A stretch of 64,000 nt of DNA from assembly GCA_033060915.1 (NCBI GenBank), contig CM065392.1, positions 6,661,001 to 6,725,000 of the forward strand, written 5' to 3'. Source of the stretch: Euryodendron excelsum (taxonomy: Eukaryota > Streptophyta > Magnoliopsida > Ericales > Pentaphylacaceae). The translations under genes and the position numbers were made by a program. The notes under the pieces were generated by a model, which ran no database searches, had not been told where the DNA came from, and saw nothing but the letters and a program-made list of their open reading frames with translations. Below, piece after piece: positions 21,892 through 33,728 of this stretch; position 1 is the first letter of the stretch, and each line of letters starts with the position of its first letter.

Positions 21892-22417
21892 TGTGGGCCC
21901 AATGAGAGCCAAGTCCAAAACCATGAGGGACCAGTCCAGCAAGGGCAACCTGTGAATGCCGACCTATCCTAGAAAGCCCATGCTGATCAGAGGCAGAGGT
22001 CTAAAGTGGCTAGCCCATGGATCCTAATCCAAAAGGTACATGGACTAATGAGGTCCGTAATATAAATCCTATTCCTAAGTGAATTAGGACAAATAAAAGA
22101 TAAATCCAAAGCATTAAACCGACTTTATCAACAAGGATTCCTAGAAGAAAAGTGACTTCAATTTCTAAAGGGAATATGGCATTCCGAAGATTATAAATAC
22201 CCCTATGCATTAAAGGTGTGAGGTATGTTCACTTGAGTTCTAACTTTTCAATATTTGTTTGATTAATTGTGATTAAGCTTGCTAACTTAATCATCGAAGT
22301 ACTATTAGCTCAAAGAGGGTCGAGACAATTTCATTGTCTTCTTCTCCTGCAGATTGTTTATACTCGTCAATTCGGTTTCGAGAGTTTAACCCGGCGTTCT
22401 TAAAAATCTCACTTACA
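21892..22417 (+). repeat. 3' LTR of the Tat-clade element (526 bp)
   Basis: It starts TGTGGGCCCAATG and ends TCTCACTTACA, just before a TA microsatellite. A TATA-like TTATAAATA lies at 22190-22198. There is no second LTR in the window, so the ends are judged from the purine tract and the TG...CA rule. An alternative start is TGTAGGACCC at about 21767. Confidence 0.6.
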
Positions 22418-23141
22418 ATATATATATATATATATATATTTAGTCAAACATCAAACTGATTGAAAATTATGCATAATTATTTATCATTAGCTGAAGGTTA
22501 TATATGTATTTAACTACATAACCTGCATGGCAAAAAAAATAAATAAATAACCTTTTTTAAATGTCTTGTATCTTTTGTTTGAGATTCTTGCACAGAACCA
22601 TGCCTGCAAAATTTGTCTTGGTAAATGATAAAAAAAATCCAAGAGAGTGGAGAGAAAAGGAAAATGATGTGAAGTTTTCTTATTGATAAAGTTTCAATTG
22701 AATTTTTACATACAGGGTAATAGATATAGAGTCATAGAACAGACCATTCAGTAGACGCTAGCTACGGGTGCTTTAACAGTCGCTCACCAACACTCAAAGC
22801 TTTAAATAACTTTACAGGCAACCGGTGAAAGAGTAAATCATCACTGTCACCAACTCTCTCTCTCTCTCTCTCTCCCTCTCTCTCCTCTACACTATTCAGG
22901 GTACCTTCACCATTCATTTTCATTTGCAGTTACCCATCCTTTCTCTTCGTAAAATAGTACAATACTTGCTCTGCATTCAGTTTGATGGCCAAAACGAAAT
23001 ACTAGACTCCCACAACTAGATTGGTCTCCACCACGGCCGGCCGGAGATTTAATGTGATATCGGCCGGCCGAAAATCTGAAAGGAACACAGCTGAGTAATA
23101 CCTGCTTCATATTATTGTGCGTATAGGTTCATATTATTTAT
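22418..23141. other. Spacer with TA and TC microsatellites and an inverted GC block
   Basis: An (AT)n run of about 22 bases follows the LTR at 22418. A (TC)n microsatellite lies at about 22855-22890. CGGCCGGCCGG at 23034-23044 and CGGCCGGCCG at 23061-23070 form an inverted pair in otherwise AT-rich DNA. A minus-strand frame of 67 codons crosses it without a recognisable domain. Confidence 0.5.
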
Positions 23142-24635
23142 ATGGAGGAACTTCAGATGGGCTGCAATTATGATGCACAAGCTATCCATAGAAGTATTCT
23201 TATGCAAATTCCTGAGACGAGGTAAATAATCTATTTGCATTTTCTCATTTCTTTTCCTTCTTTTTTACTTAGAAATATTTTAAATAGTGATTCTCTTCAC
23301 TTACATAGTCAAAATAGTGTTAGTTATTTTAGCTACTAAGATAACTAGCCCTTTACAGATGCATTTTGAATGTTTAGTTAGCTAAAATAGCTAATAGGCT
23401 AAATTTAAACAGGCTGTTAGAGATGCACTTGCAGACACATCAAACAAGTTGTTAGCATTTTCAAAGGGCTCCTTAAAATGACTCTTTTACATTTTTTTTA
23501 GAGGGCCAAACATAAAATATAATCCTACAATAAGCTCTCTATTTTAAAAAAAGTCACTTTGATTATTCAAATTTGACGAGTCAAAAGTAGTTCTCTAAAC
23601 TTTAAATAATATTATTTTATAAATCACTCTCCTCTTTTTTTATTCTTTTCTTGTAGTAATTGTTAGAAAAAGAATAATTTGCAAGGTAACTAATTAAAAT
23701 AAATAATATTGTTGGAGAAATTTTTTTTAAACAATGGGCTAGCTAAAAATAAATAATAAAATTTTAAAGTATATTTTTCACTAGCTACTTTATAGAATAG
23801 GTTGGAGATTATGTAGTGGTCCAGCAGTCTCTTCACTCTATGGCTATGAAAAAAGCTTCAATATATTTCTGCAAGGCGGACCAGTGATCAAGAGAAGGAT
23901 GGGATAGCGTACGTATACACACACATAAGCCTATCGCGCGCTCGTTTTCTTTTGGTTTTTTTTTTTTTTGGTACTTTCACTAGTTGATGGTTATGTATTG
24001 TGAGAATAAAAATGAATTGCAGATATGAAATTTGAGATTTGGGGTTGAGAGAGCTGGTGTTTGTTATGGGACCAAATGGGACGATACTATGAATCTTGCA
24101 TTTGGGGTTGGCAAAGACATAGGAAGACTAGTGGAGTGGGACTACTTGATCAAACTTGGAATGGAGGCTCTTGGGATTATTTATTTTACAAATTCAAGGT
24201 GGCGTCGCGCGTAGGCATGACTTTTAACTCGCTTGGGAGATCAACCCCTCTTGATGTTATAGTAATTGGGCCTTTCCACGCATTCAAGAAGAATATACTT
24301 GTACTTTTGGTGAAAGTAAAGTGTGCTTAGCGGTGAGTCAACTCAGTCAAAAAGTTCTAATCATAATTTATTACAAAATTGCAAGTATAATAATTTCTTA
24401 TAAAACTAATTATTTTTGTCCTAACTAGGGAAATGTCATCAACAGCTTTGAGACCAAGCCAGGGCTTTATCAGATTGTATATGGAGGCGATACAGAGGAG
24501 AATATTTTTTTTTATGAATCATTAGATTTGGTAATGAACGTCACCAGCACGCGTGCTGTAGGAGTGACTGGGATTACAGATCAGCTCCCAGACAATTCAT
24601 GTACTTCCCTTGGCAGGTGTGTGCCTCACTACTAA
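23142..24635 (+). CDS. Candidate host gene fragment with introns, unidentified
   Basis: Three segments look like exons. 23142-23221 opens with ATG (MEELQMGCNYDAQAIHRSIL) and ends at a GT donor. A segment ending at 24332 (EEYTCTFGESKVCLA) is followed by GTGAGT. After a 96-bp AT-rich stretch ending in CTAG, 24429-24635 continues in the same frame with GNVINSFETKPGLYQIVYGG, ending in SLGRCVPHY and a stop. Frame preservation across the GT...AG interval is the best evidence. Between the first and second segments the frame is not established: a TGA lies upstream of EEYTCTFG in its frame. I do not recognise the protein. It may be a decaying gene or an intron-containing pseudogene. Confidence 0.3.
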
Positions 24636-24890
24636 TCAAAGTAGCACACTAGAAGAATATGTAAACAATGTCAGGTACGTAAATAATGTCATCAGAAGCA
24701 TGCATATATTGGTCTTCTATAGCCGTAGTTCGTGTTTTGTCTCAGTACTCCCAGGAGTATAATCTCATATTCATCTTTTGATTTTGAAATTTTCTTACTG
24801 CTAACCTTGGTTGCCATCAGGAAATCCTATGTTGTATGTCTGTGTTAGCAAAGATGCATGTGCTTGAGAAAGTTCAAGGGATAGCTAGAG
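24636..24890. other. Spacer left of the copia element
   Basis: Non-coding AT-rich sequence without a recognisable feature. It could be 3' flank or intron of the candidate gene. Confidence 0.4.
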
Positions 24891-25521
24891 TGTTGGAACA
24901 AATTTAAACGAAGACTTTGAGGCTTATCTAAAGACACTATCTTTAAAATGTAATTTGCCTCCACTACTCTGAGTTTGCTGATGGGTTACAGTTAAGATCG
25001 TTCTCAGGATACAATAAAACCACTGATTCAAAGTCCTGCAGTCAGCAAAACTGAAAGACTCTCACGAAATTCTTAAGTTTCAATTAATTAAATCTGAAAG
25101 AGACTTCTAATATATATATATATATATATAGACAAACGTGCCTTATCAGAGAAAGACACATACCCTAATCAACGGACACATTAACTGCCAGTGCCTATTT
25201 GTTTAAAAAAGACAACGCACTTGTTCAAGAAATTTAATTAGGACCGTTGATCAAGCGATAAAAAATAAAAGACCAATCAATGATCTCTAATGAACCACGC
25301 GTGTGCGTGCTAAGTGCAATCGCGAAATATCACGTGATGTGCGCGATGCGCATTTATATTATACCAAGCATTCATTGGGCTTGAACCTTATATTTGCCCA
25401 TTGGGCTTATAACTTATCTAAGTCCACATGATTGGTTGATTAATAAATACCCAACTAAATGTTATTACCTTTCCATTGTGGGACAAAGAATCCTATCAAA
25501 CAAGAGATAAAAGTCTCAACA
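24891..25521 (-). repeat. 3' LTR of the 24.9-30.6 kb copia element
   Basis: Starts TGTTGGAACAAATTT and ends AAAGTCTCAACA on the plus strand, 631 bp. It aligns over its length with 29979-30595. It contains a TA microsatellite at about 25111-25131 that is shorter in the other LTR. Confidence 0.9.
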
Positions 25522-25535
25522 ATCCCCCACTTTCA
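25522..25535 (-). other. Polypurine tract of the copia element
   Basis: The minus strand reads TGAAAGTGGGGGAT directly before the 3' LTR. Confidence 0.8.
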
Positions 25536-26061
25536 TAGGATGATAAACATAATATATAAAAATGACTCTCTCAGAATAATAACATTATCATTATGAATAC
25601 AAGAAGGTGTCTTGCAACTTAAACCTTCAATTAGTACAAATACATCAAAGTTGTATCAGAGTCAATGGTGGCAGTAGCCTTAATCCAAGTACTCTAAATG
25701 TTACAAACCGGATATATCATACACATAACAACGTTTTAATAACAAGGATTTCAAAATAAACTGCTTTAGCACTATTAAGGCCGTGTGCTATCTCCTGGCT
25801 TCATGAACGATCCAAAGAGCAAACCAAAACTCTCGTGAGAAGCGGCACCACCTCTACGTTCACATAGGTGAGGTTTCTTATGTGTCTTCATTACTATAAC
25901 ACTTTTAACCTCATTAAGAATGTAATCCAACCCTCTTTGACATAATGGATAATACTGACTAAATCAGGATTTCTCAATCACTAATCAACAACTTTGTTTT
26001 TACCCATTAAACTCGTGACTAGTGATGTTCTAGTTCGAGGTTGGGTTACTAGTGTTTGTGA

Positions 26062-27404
26062 CTATTGAAAAGGTTTGAGTCCCATCTCATAGGACGTCAC
26101 CCTTACCACTTCTTTAGGAAGACTCTTGGTAAGTAGGTTAGCCAAGTTTTTACTTGACTTTACATACATGATAGTGATTACTCCGTCTCGTATTAGTTGT
26201 CTTACAAAATCATGTCTTAGATTTATGTGTCTAGAATTGCCATTGTAAGTACTACTATAGGCTCGTGAAAGAGTAGCCTCACTATCACAGTGAATAGAAA
26301 TTGGAGGCATCGGTTTAGGCCATATTTAATATCTAATAAAAAATTTCTAATCCAGTCAGCCTCTTTGCCAGTTGCTGATAAAGCTATGAATTCAGATTCC
26401 ATAGTTGAGTGAGAGATGCAAGTCTGTTTCTTGGATGCCCAAGAAATAGCACCACCTCCAAGAAGAAATACCCATCCAGAAGTGGACTTATTATCTCGTT
26501 GGGTAGTGATCCAACTGGCGTCAGTATATCCCTCAAGCACACTAGGATATTCATTATAGAATAGTCCAAGTCCCATGGTTTTTTTAAGGTAACCAAAAAC
26601 TCTACTAAGTGTCGTCCAGTGCTCTCCACTGGGATTACTCGTATAACGACTCAATTTACAAACCGCAAAAGTACTGTCTGGCCTTGTGCAATGCATAAGA
26701 TACATCAAACTACCAATGGCACTAGCATACTCCAGTTGTGCGATTGCTCTGCTAGCATTCTCAGTTAATTTAATACACGAGTCGAAAGGTGTACTAAATT
26801 CTTTAAAACCGAGATGCTTGAATTTTAAAAGCATTTTTTCAATGCAGTGGTTTTGACACAAAGCATAACCCCCGCTATGCTTTTTAACTTTAATTCCCAG
26901 GATAGTATCAACCTCACCAAGATCTTTCATTTTAAAGTTTGAAGTTAAATACTTCTTGGTTTCAAGTATGCCTTCCAAGCAAGTACTTATGATTAACATG
27001 TCATCAACATATAAACAAACAATCACTGTATATTCTCTTGTAAACTTAGAATAAACACATTTATCTGCACTATTATGAATAAAACCATCTGACAAAATGC
27101 ATGAATCAAATTTGTGTTGCCATTGCTTAGATGCTTGCATTAAACCATATAATGACTTAACCAACTTATACACTTTATTTTCATTTCTAGGAAGGACAAA
27201 TCCTTCCAGATGATCCATATAAACCTCTTCATCTAAATCACCATTCAAAAACGCAGTTTTAACATCCATTTGATGAATCTGTAAGTGATATATTGAAGAC
27301 AAAGCCATCAGTATTCGAATAGAACTAATTCTGGCTACAGGTGCATATGTATCAAAATAGTCTATACCCTCTTTTTGTCTAAAACCTTTGGCTACTAGTC
27401 TCAC
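26062..27404 (-). pseudogene. pol: Ty1/copia reverse transcriptase and RNase H
   Basis: The frame from 27404 to 26223 (393 codons) is the reverse transcriptase: RLVAKGFRQKEGIDY, then VKTAFLNGDLDEEVYM, SLYGLMQASKQWQHKF and the catalytic CLYVDDMLI. RNase H follows with YTDASW, TSGWVFLLGGGAISWASKKQ and STMESEFIAL. At about 26310 a frameshift moves the C-terminal part into another frame (ISIHCDSEATLSRAY, then HINLRHDFVRQLI). Upstream, between 27405 and 27551, the linker reads GCKWVF followed by a stop. YVDD and the first RNase H aspartate are intact. Confidence 0.9.
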
Positions 27405-27551
27405 TTTAAAAGCTTGTACTGAATTATCAGTATTATATTTAGTTCAAAAAACCCATTTGCAGCCAATAGATCTAGAACCCGTGGGTAAATCCACCAATTT
27501 TCAAGTCCCATTAGACATAAGAGAATCCATATCATCATTAACAACTTCTTT

Positions 27552-28175
27552 CTAGAATGCTGAATCTCTAGAACTAATAGCCTCCGAGTATGTTTTAGGG
27601 TTAGCCTCGAGATTTAATACCATAGGAAACTTATTCGTAACTTTTTCTCTATCTCCGTCTACTAGAAAAATAATAGATTGAGATGAGATGATATCTAGAT
27701 GTAAAGATTTTTCTTTCCTAGGTCTTTGACTTCTTCGAGGCTCTTCACTAAGAACCAATTTTCTTGTGCCATTATTCTGGAGTTGCAATTCCTTACTAGA
27801 ATCTAACTCAGAACTTCCAACCTCTACAACTTTAGAATCATTGTGAAACTTATTTTCAAAAAATTTGACATCACGAGATTCTACAATTGTGTTAGACTCT
27901 ATATCAAGAAGTCTATAAGGTTTACTATGTTCAGCATATCCAACAAAAATACTTTTCATTGCCCTTGGACCCAACTTGGTCCTTTTAGGGTCTAGAACCC
28001 TATAATATGCCAAACACCCCCACATTTTAAGGTATGATAAATTAGGCTTTCTACCTTTCCATAGTTCATATGGACATAAATTGGTCTTTCTAGAAATGAT
28101 TCTGTTATGTAAATGACATGCAGTAAGTAAAGCCTCACCCCACAAATTCAAAGGTAATTGAGCATGCATAATCAT
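27552..28175 (-). pseudogene. pol: Ty1/copia integrase C-terminal region
   Basis: The frame begins MIMHAQLPLNLWGEALLTAC, the standard integrase continuation, and includes CPYELWKGRKPNLSYLKMWG and SIFVGYAEHSKPYRLLD. It overlaps the upstream gag-integrase frame by four bases in another frame, so one small indel near 28180 separated them. It is in the same frame as the reverse transcriptase at 27404, with stops near 27550 and 27450 between. Confidence 0.88.
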
Positions 28176-29953
28176 ACAATTGACCTTTTTACAAGAGTAC
28201 GATTTTTCCTTTTGGCTAAACCGTTTTGTTGTGGTGTGTAAGGTGCAGATTTCTCATGTATAATGCCATGCATTTCACAGAATTCATCAAACTCATTTAG
28301 AAAATATTCCATTCCTCTATCACTTCGTAAAACTTTTATTTTCTTAGATAATGGGTTTTCGACCTCATTTTTGAAAATCTGAAACTTACAAAAAGCTTCA
28401 TCTTTTAATCTCATAAGATAAAAATATGTATATTTAGTAAAATCGTCAATGAAAGTGATAAAGTATCTCTTTCCCCCATGAGTTAACATACCATTCAATT
28501 CACAAATATCTGAATGTACCAAATCTAAAAGTTCTAAATTTCTTTTAACTCCGGGAAAAGGTTTCTTAACCATTTTAGATTTAGCACAAACTTCACACTT
28601 ATCACAAACAGAATCATCGTAGTTAATCAGGCCAAGCTTGCTCATATTCTTAATTGATCTAAAATTCAAGTGTGCTAATCTACCATGCCATAAAGAAAAA
28701 GACTCAACAATATAAGAAGAAGCACTGTGATTCTCAGTAATACTTAGTTTAAACATCCCATAACAACCATAACCCTTTCTAACAAACATTCCACTCTTTG
28801 CCAAGATAAGCTTATCAGATTCAAAAACAATCCAAAAACCTCTCTTGCAAACAAGATCAACAGAGACTAAATTTTTTCTCATATCAGAAACATGAAGAAC
28901 ATTCAGAAGAGTCAAAGTCAATCCAGAAGTAAAGGTCAGATCCACACTACCGTTTCCAGTAACCTGGGCATGATCATGGTTTCCCATTTGTACCTCTTGG
29001 CCACCAATCTTCTCATATGTCTTGAACAGAGATCTGTCCTTACACACATGAACTGTAGCCCTAGAATCAAACCACCATCCAGAAGATGTATCTACCATGT
29101 GAATTTCAGTTACCATGGCCACAAATTTTTCTTCCACCAAATTTGCAGACTCTTTTGGTTTCTTCTTCAAACAACACTCTTTGGCATGATGTCCCTTCTT
29201 TTGGCAATTATAGCATTTGTCATTCTTTTTATTGTTCCTCTTCCTTTTGTTGTTAGGATGATTGTAGTTAGATCCAGATTCCACATTGTGAACATTTGTT
29301 TTCTCTTGAATATCGCCCTTTTTATCCCTTTTACGAGATTCTCCTTTGATTCGAAGATGCTTTTGAATATATTTTAGGGAGAAATCTTCTGCCTTGTGCA
29401 GAAGCTTCTTCCTGTAATCTTTCCAAGACGGTGGAAGTTTAGCAATAATGGCTCCAACTTGGAAAGATTCAGGAAGCACAATGTTCAGAGCATTGATTTT
29501 ATTAACAATGCTTTGTAACTCATGAATCTGGTCTAGAACAGGTTTATCATTAGCCATACGAAAATCAAAATATTCTGCAATTAGAAATTTGTTTGTACCT
29601 TCTTCTTGCACTTTGTATTTGAATTCCAAAGCATTCCAGATTTTTGTCGCCGTCTTAGTATCTTTATAAAAATTGTACAGACGATCAGAAAGTGCATTCA
29701 TGATATGTCCACGACATAGTAGAGTATCTTCCATCCGTTTTAGCCGTTCTGCCTTCCTCTTTGTAGACTCTGTTGGAAATGGTTCTAGCAAGGGTACAAG
29801 GTTCGGGTCTAGAATGTAGTATACCTTTATCGCAGTAAGAAGGAAGATCATCTTGTCTCTCCATCGACTGAAATTGTTGCCATCAAATTGATCCAGTTTC
29901 ACTAGATCCTGATTCATCATCTTGAACAAAGTCATGTTCTTCTCTGTCTCCAT
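28172..29953 (-). pseudogene. gag-pol: Ty1/copia gag, protease and integrase core
   Basis: This 593-codon frame opens with ATG 25 bases from the LTR. Gag (residues 1-280) has KLDQFDGNNFSRW and ends with a CCHC zinc knuckle, CYNCQKKGHHAKEC. The protease motif reads WWFDSRATVHVC, with arginine where the active DSGA has glycine. The pre-integrase zinc finger (SLWHGRLAHLNF, then CDKCEVC) and the integrase core follow, with LVHSDICELNG, LRSDRGMEYF and TPQQNGLAKRKN; the normal glutamate after NG(V/L)A is lysine. The frame ends shortly after, where an indel shifts it. Protease and integrase are therefore both probably dead. Confidence 0.92.
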
Positions 29954-29978
29954 TTCACGGAAAATTACATTTTAAAAT

Positions 29979-30595
29979 TGTTGGAACAAATTTAAACAAA
30001 AACCTTGAGGCGTATCTAAAGACACTATCTTTAGAACATAATTTGCCTCAACTACTCTGAGTCTGCTGATGGATCACAGGCAATATCGTTCCCAGGATAT
30101 AACAAAGCCACTGATTCAAAGTCTTGCAGTCAACAAAACTGAAAGACTCCCACGAAATCCTTAAGTTTCAATTAATTAAATCTGAGAGAAACTTCTAATA
30201 TATATATAGACAAATGTACTTTATCAGAGAACGACACACACCCTAACCAACGAATACATTAACTGCCAGTGCTTATTCGTTTGAAAAAGACAGCTCACCT
30301 GTTTAAGAAATTTAATTAGGACCGTTGATCAAGCGATCAAAAATAAAAAAATCAATCAATGATCTCTAATGACCCGCGCATGTGCATGCTAAGTGCGATT
30401 GCGAAATAACACACGATGTGCATTTATATTATACCAAGCATTCATTGAGCTTGAACCTCATATTTGCCTATTGGGCTTGTAACTTATCTAAATCCACCTG
30501 ATTGATTGGTTGACTAACAAATACCAAACTAAATATTAGTACCTTTTTAATGTAGAACAAAGAATCCTATCAAAAAAGAGATAAAAGTCTCAACA
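29979..30595 (-). repeat. 5' LTR of the 24.9-30.6 kb copia element
   Basis: 617 bp, TGTTGGAACA... to ...GTCTCAACA, direct repeat of 24891-25521. The sequence between it and the gag start is only 25 bases and lacks TGGTATCAGAGC. Confidence 0.9.
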
Positions 30596-30989
30596 TGGAG
30601 TAGTCATTGCATGCCAGTGTCCTCGTCAGGTGGCGTAGTAATCAGAAGGGTGTGAGATATGGACTAGGCTTCATGAACCAAATTGGGATCGAAACTCTCC
30701 AACGAAGACTCACAACGAATTGACGCGGAAAATAATATTGCGTACCCATCGGAAGGGTAAATGTGCTCCCCGTCCCTAGACTTATTCCGGAGATAGTAAC
30801 CAGTTTTTAACACTATCATTAAGCATTCATTTTCAACAGTTGCCACTTTTTATACTTATGCAGGATCTATCCTTGATGCTATTATCCCACGTACAAACAG
30901 TTCAGCTAATATTTCAATGTTTACCAGTGAAAATTATGTTTATTATTTTTCATGACTTCAATAGAGAACTAATGGCTCATTCATTTCAC

Positions 30990-32050
30990 ATACTGTGCAT
31001 TTTACTTGGTAAGTCCATTAATTTCAGACATTCAATTCAACATGGGAGTAAATGAATACTACATAGCCATTTATTTCACATCTTATGTTTTGCGACACTC
31101 AGGTGTGGATGAATAGCTTCCCATTCTCGAAGGAAACTGGAAGATCTTCGACAAGAAATTATGAAATTCTTAATTCTCAATAAAGAAAATTTATGTGTGT
31201 AATAAATAAAAAATGAAAGCAACCAAGAAGCAAAACTATTAAAGAAAATTAATAAATGACCAGCTTTGTAAAAGGGTTTTTTGAGCCAACAAATAAGGAA
31301 ACGTACAACAACAGTGACAGTGTAGGGGTGGACATTCACGTTGCTGGGCTTGGTTTGGGGTGGGCGTACACTATATAATTTGCCCATCAGGTTTAAAATA
31401 AAAAATTTTATCCGTCCAAAATAAAAATTAGATACTTAAATCAGTCCGTTTAATCCAAAATGTTTTAATTAAAAAATTTATGTTATAAATTGAACATAAA
31501 TGATGTGTTAATGAAAGTGATTTGAGTGTTCTTTTATTGACTAAGAATCAAGTGTTAAAATCTTTGTAACTAATTTTTTTATGAATAGATATGTTTCTTC
31601 TCCCAAGCAAAGTTAAATAACATAAAATTTTGAATACATACAATCTATTAATGTATAAATACTTTGTTCTACATGTGTTTTCCAACCGGCTGAGTTTTAA
31701 ACAAAATTCTCAATTTGCTCCATTAATATAATTGGGCTAAAAAAATTTTCAAGCCCTTTAAATGGTGAATAGACTTAGTGGGCCCATGTCGATGACTACT
31801 CCTACCATAGTGACACCTTAGGCTGCAAACGAACCAAAGTGCATTCAACAATAATGTTAGGATTTTTATGTTGGCTTGTTCCATTAGCAAAAGCATTTTA
31901 GGTATAATGTCATTATCCAGTTTATATGAGTATATATATAGTGCCAAAAACACAATTAGAGGATCAAAATAACAGAGTGTACTGAATTTTTCAATTAATA
32001 TGAGAGCATGTTCACTCTGTTTTGAATACCTATTTTCTAAACCTTTCCTT
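30990..32050. repeat. First copy of a diverged direct duplication
   Basis: Shares phrases in the same order with 32255-32780: TCAACATGG(G/C)A, CATTTATTTCACAT, ATTCTCAATAAAGAAAA, AGCTTTGTAAA and CGAACCAAAGTGCATTC. The first shared block is offset by about 1.26 kb and the last by about 0.78 kb, so the second copy lacks roughly 0.5 kb from the middle. Confidence 0.7.
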
Positions 32051-32254
32051 TAAGATCCTAATGATTTCGTATCAAAAAAACATATCATCCATGCCAAGAC
32101 CAAGGTATTCACATGAGATACATTCCTTGCAGCTAACTCTTGCACTTGGCAAGAGTGTGCGAAGGTTTGGAACCCTACCTTGACCTCCAAAGAGAAACTA
32201 AGAGCCTTGATTAATTAAACTAGCCCAATTGATCTTTCATTTGACATCTTGATC

Positions 32255-32780
32255 ATTTTACTTGATAGTTCATTAATTTCAGACATCAAATTAAACATTC
32301 AACATGGCACTAAATGAGTACCAGATACTCATTTATTTCACATGTTATGTTTCGTGACGTACATTTAGTTGTGGTTGTGGATGAAAGCTTTTCATTCTCA
32401 AAGATCTTCTACAAGAAAATTATGAACTGCGGAATCCTCAATAAAGAAAAATTATATATTGTAATAAAAAATGGAAGCAAGGCAATATAGAAAAATTAAA
32501 AATAAATAAATAAATGGCTAACTTTGTAAAGGGGTTTGCGCTAAGAAATAATGAAAGGCACCATATCGATGGAAGTGACCATTGTTAAACATATATAGGG
32601 TTGCGAACGAACCAAAGTGCATTCAGTATTAATGTTAAGATTTTTTGTGTTGGCATTTTCTGTGAACAAAAGCACTTTAAATTTATGTATTCATGCAATT
32701 AAATTGAAAAGTTATGCAAAACACTATTAGAGGATTAGAATATCAAAGCTACAGAAATTCAATATCAGAGTTGTTGTAAA
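32255..32780. repeat. Second copy of the diverged direct duplication
   Basis: Shorter partner of 30990-32050. A third partial relative may lie at 33770-33830, which repeats GAGTATGTTCACCCTATTTTGAA as in 32005-32030. Confidence 0.65.
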
Positions 32781-33728
32781 CCGTTCGACCAAGCGCCAAG
32801 GCGTTGGACTGATTGGAAAAATCGTTTGTCCAAGACACTAGTTTGGAAAACCCAAACAAAAAAATCCTAGGCAGGGATGAAGCTAGAATATTGTACTAAG
32901 CGGGCAGTAACAAGTGGAGGGGTTCATTCCACATGTTGCAATTTTTTTTTTTTTAGTTTGATGTATACTGTAGATAATGGTAATTTTTAAAAAACAAGGG
33001 GGGCATGGCCACCTTTGACCCCATGTACCTTCGTCCCTAACCCTAGGCAAATTTATCAATGCACTATCAAGAATAAGAACATAATATAAGTAGATAACTT
33101 ACTACCTAACTCTATGTGAATCCTTCATGAATCATGTCTTAAGTGTCGAATTTATGAACTTGTAGGTGTGTTCTCCTTGTATCTATTGAATCGTCATAAT
33201 TATGTATATGGTTCTCTAGTAATTGACTAAGTGTTGAATTGTCACAATACCATTAGAATCTACCAAGCATTGATCTAAGGTCATCAACAATGTCTTCAAA
33301 AAAATTGAAGCACTACTCAAAGATTCTCACAAGAATTCTTATAGTGTATAGCTCTCTCAATTCTCTCTAAGATTTTTGTAGAGGAATTATCCCAAAAGTA
33401 ACCCCTTGCACCCTTCTTATAGTAGAAGCAGTCTGCTCAAGGTACAAGTCCAATTTGTTACAAAATAGGCTTTAAAAATTAGTAGGAAATCAGGTTCGTA
33501 TTCTAGTAAAAACACCATGAGTTCGAACATCCGAAGGCTCTATTCGAACTCCTAACATTCAAATGCCTTTTAGGCTAGTTCGCCTAGACACCCGTTTGAA
33601 TGGTTTACTGTAGCTCCAATACTGAATTTCAGTATCTTTGGTATTTTAATCCTCTGATTAGTTTGCACTATGGACCCAAATAAATTGAATAGAATACATT
33701 ACACTTAAAGTGCTTCTGCACACAAAAC

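Larger units (their letters stand above)
17923..22417 (+). mobile_element. 3' half of a Tat-clade Ty3/gypsy element (Retand-like)
   Basis: From left to right it holds the C-terminal half of integrase (plus strand), a 61-62 bp tandem repeat, a degenerate antisense ORF (minus strand), a purine-rich tract and an LTR. Everything upstream of the second integrase aspartate is missing, so gag, protease and reverse transcriptase are lost. An additional antisense ORF between pol and the 3' LTR is a known feature of some Tat-clade elements. The 165 bp between 17758 and 17922 is AT-rich spacer without recognisable content. Confidence 0.78.
24891..30595 (-). mobile_element. Nearly complete Ty1/copia retrotransposon (5.7 kb)
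   Basis: Two direct LTRs (24891-25521 and 29979-30595) enclose gag, protease, integrase, reverse transcriptase and RNase H in copia order on the minus strand. The flanks are TAGAG (24886-24890) and TGGAG (30596-30600), a 5-bp target duplication with one mismatch. The LTRs differ at about 16 of the first 120 aligned bases, so the insertion is old. The coding region has at least two frameshifts and two stops. A normal methionine-tRNA primer site is not seen. The clade is not assigned. Confidence 0.9.
30596..33728. other. AT-rich spacer with a diverged direct duplication
   Basis: No gene is recognised. A minus-strand frame of 60 codons at 30664-30846 shows no domain. Two related segments (30990-32050 and 32255-32780) are described separately. 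A poly(T) run lies at about 32942. TTCGAAC occurs at 33513 and a TTCGAACT relative at 33543, in a stretch resembling the TTCGAA-rich LTR sequences elsewhere in the window. Confidence 0.5.

Noticed and set aside
23951..24330. Resemblance of GVCYG and WDD words near 24055-24085 to plant glucanase or jacalin-lectin starts
   Set aside because: The words are isolated and lie in different frames; no further motif of either family follows.
28892..29377. 161-codon plus-strand frame
   Set aside because: It is the antisense shadow of the copia gag/protease frame at 28172-29953.
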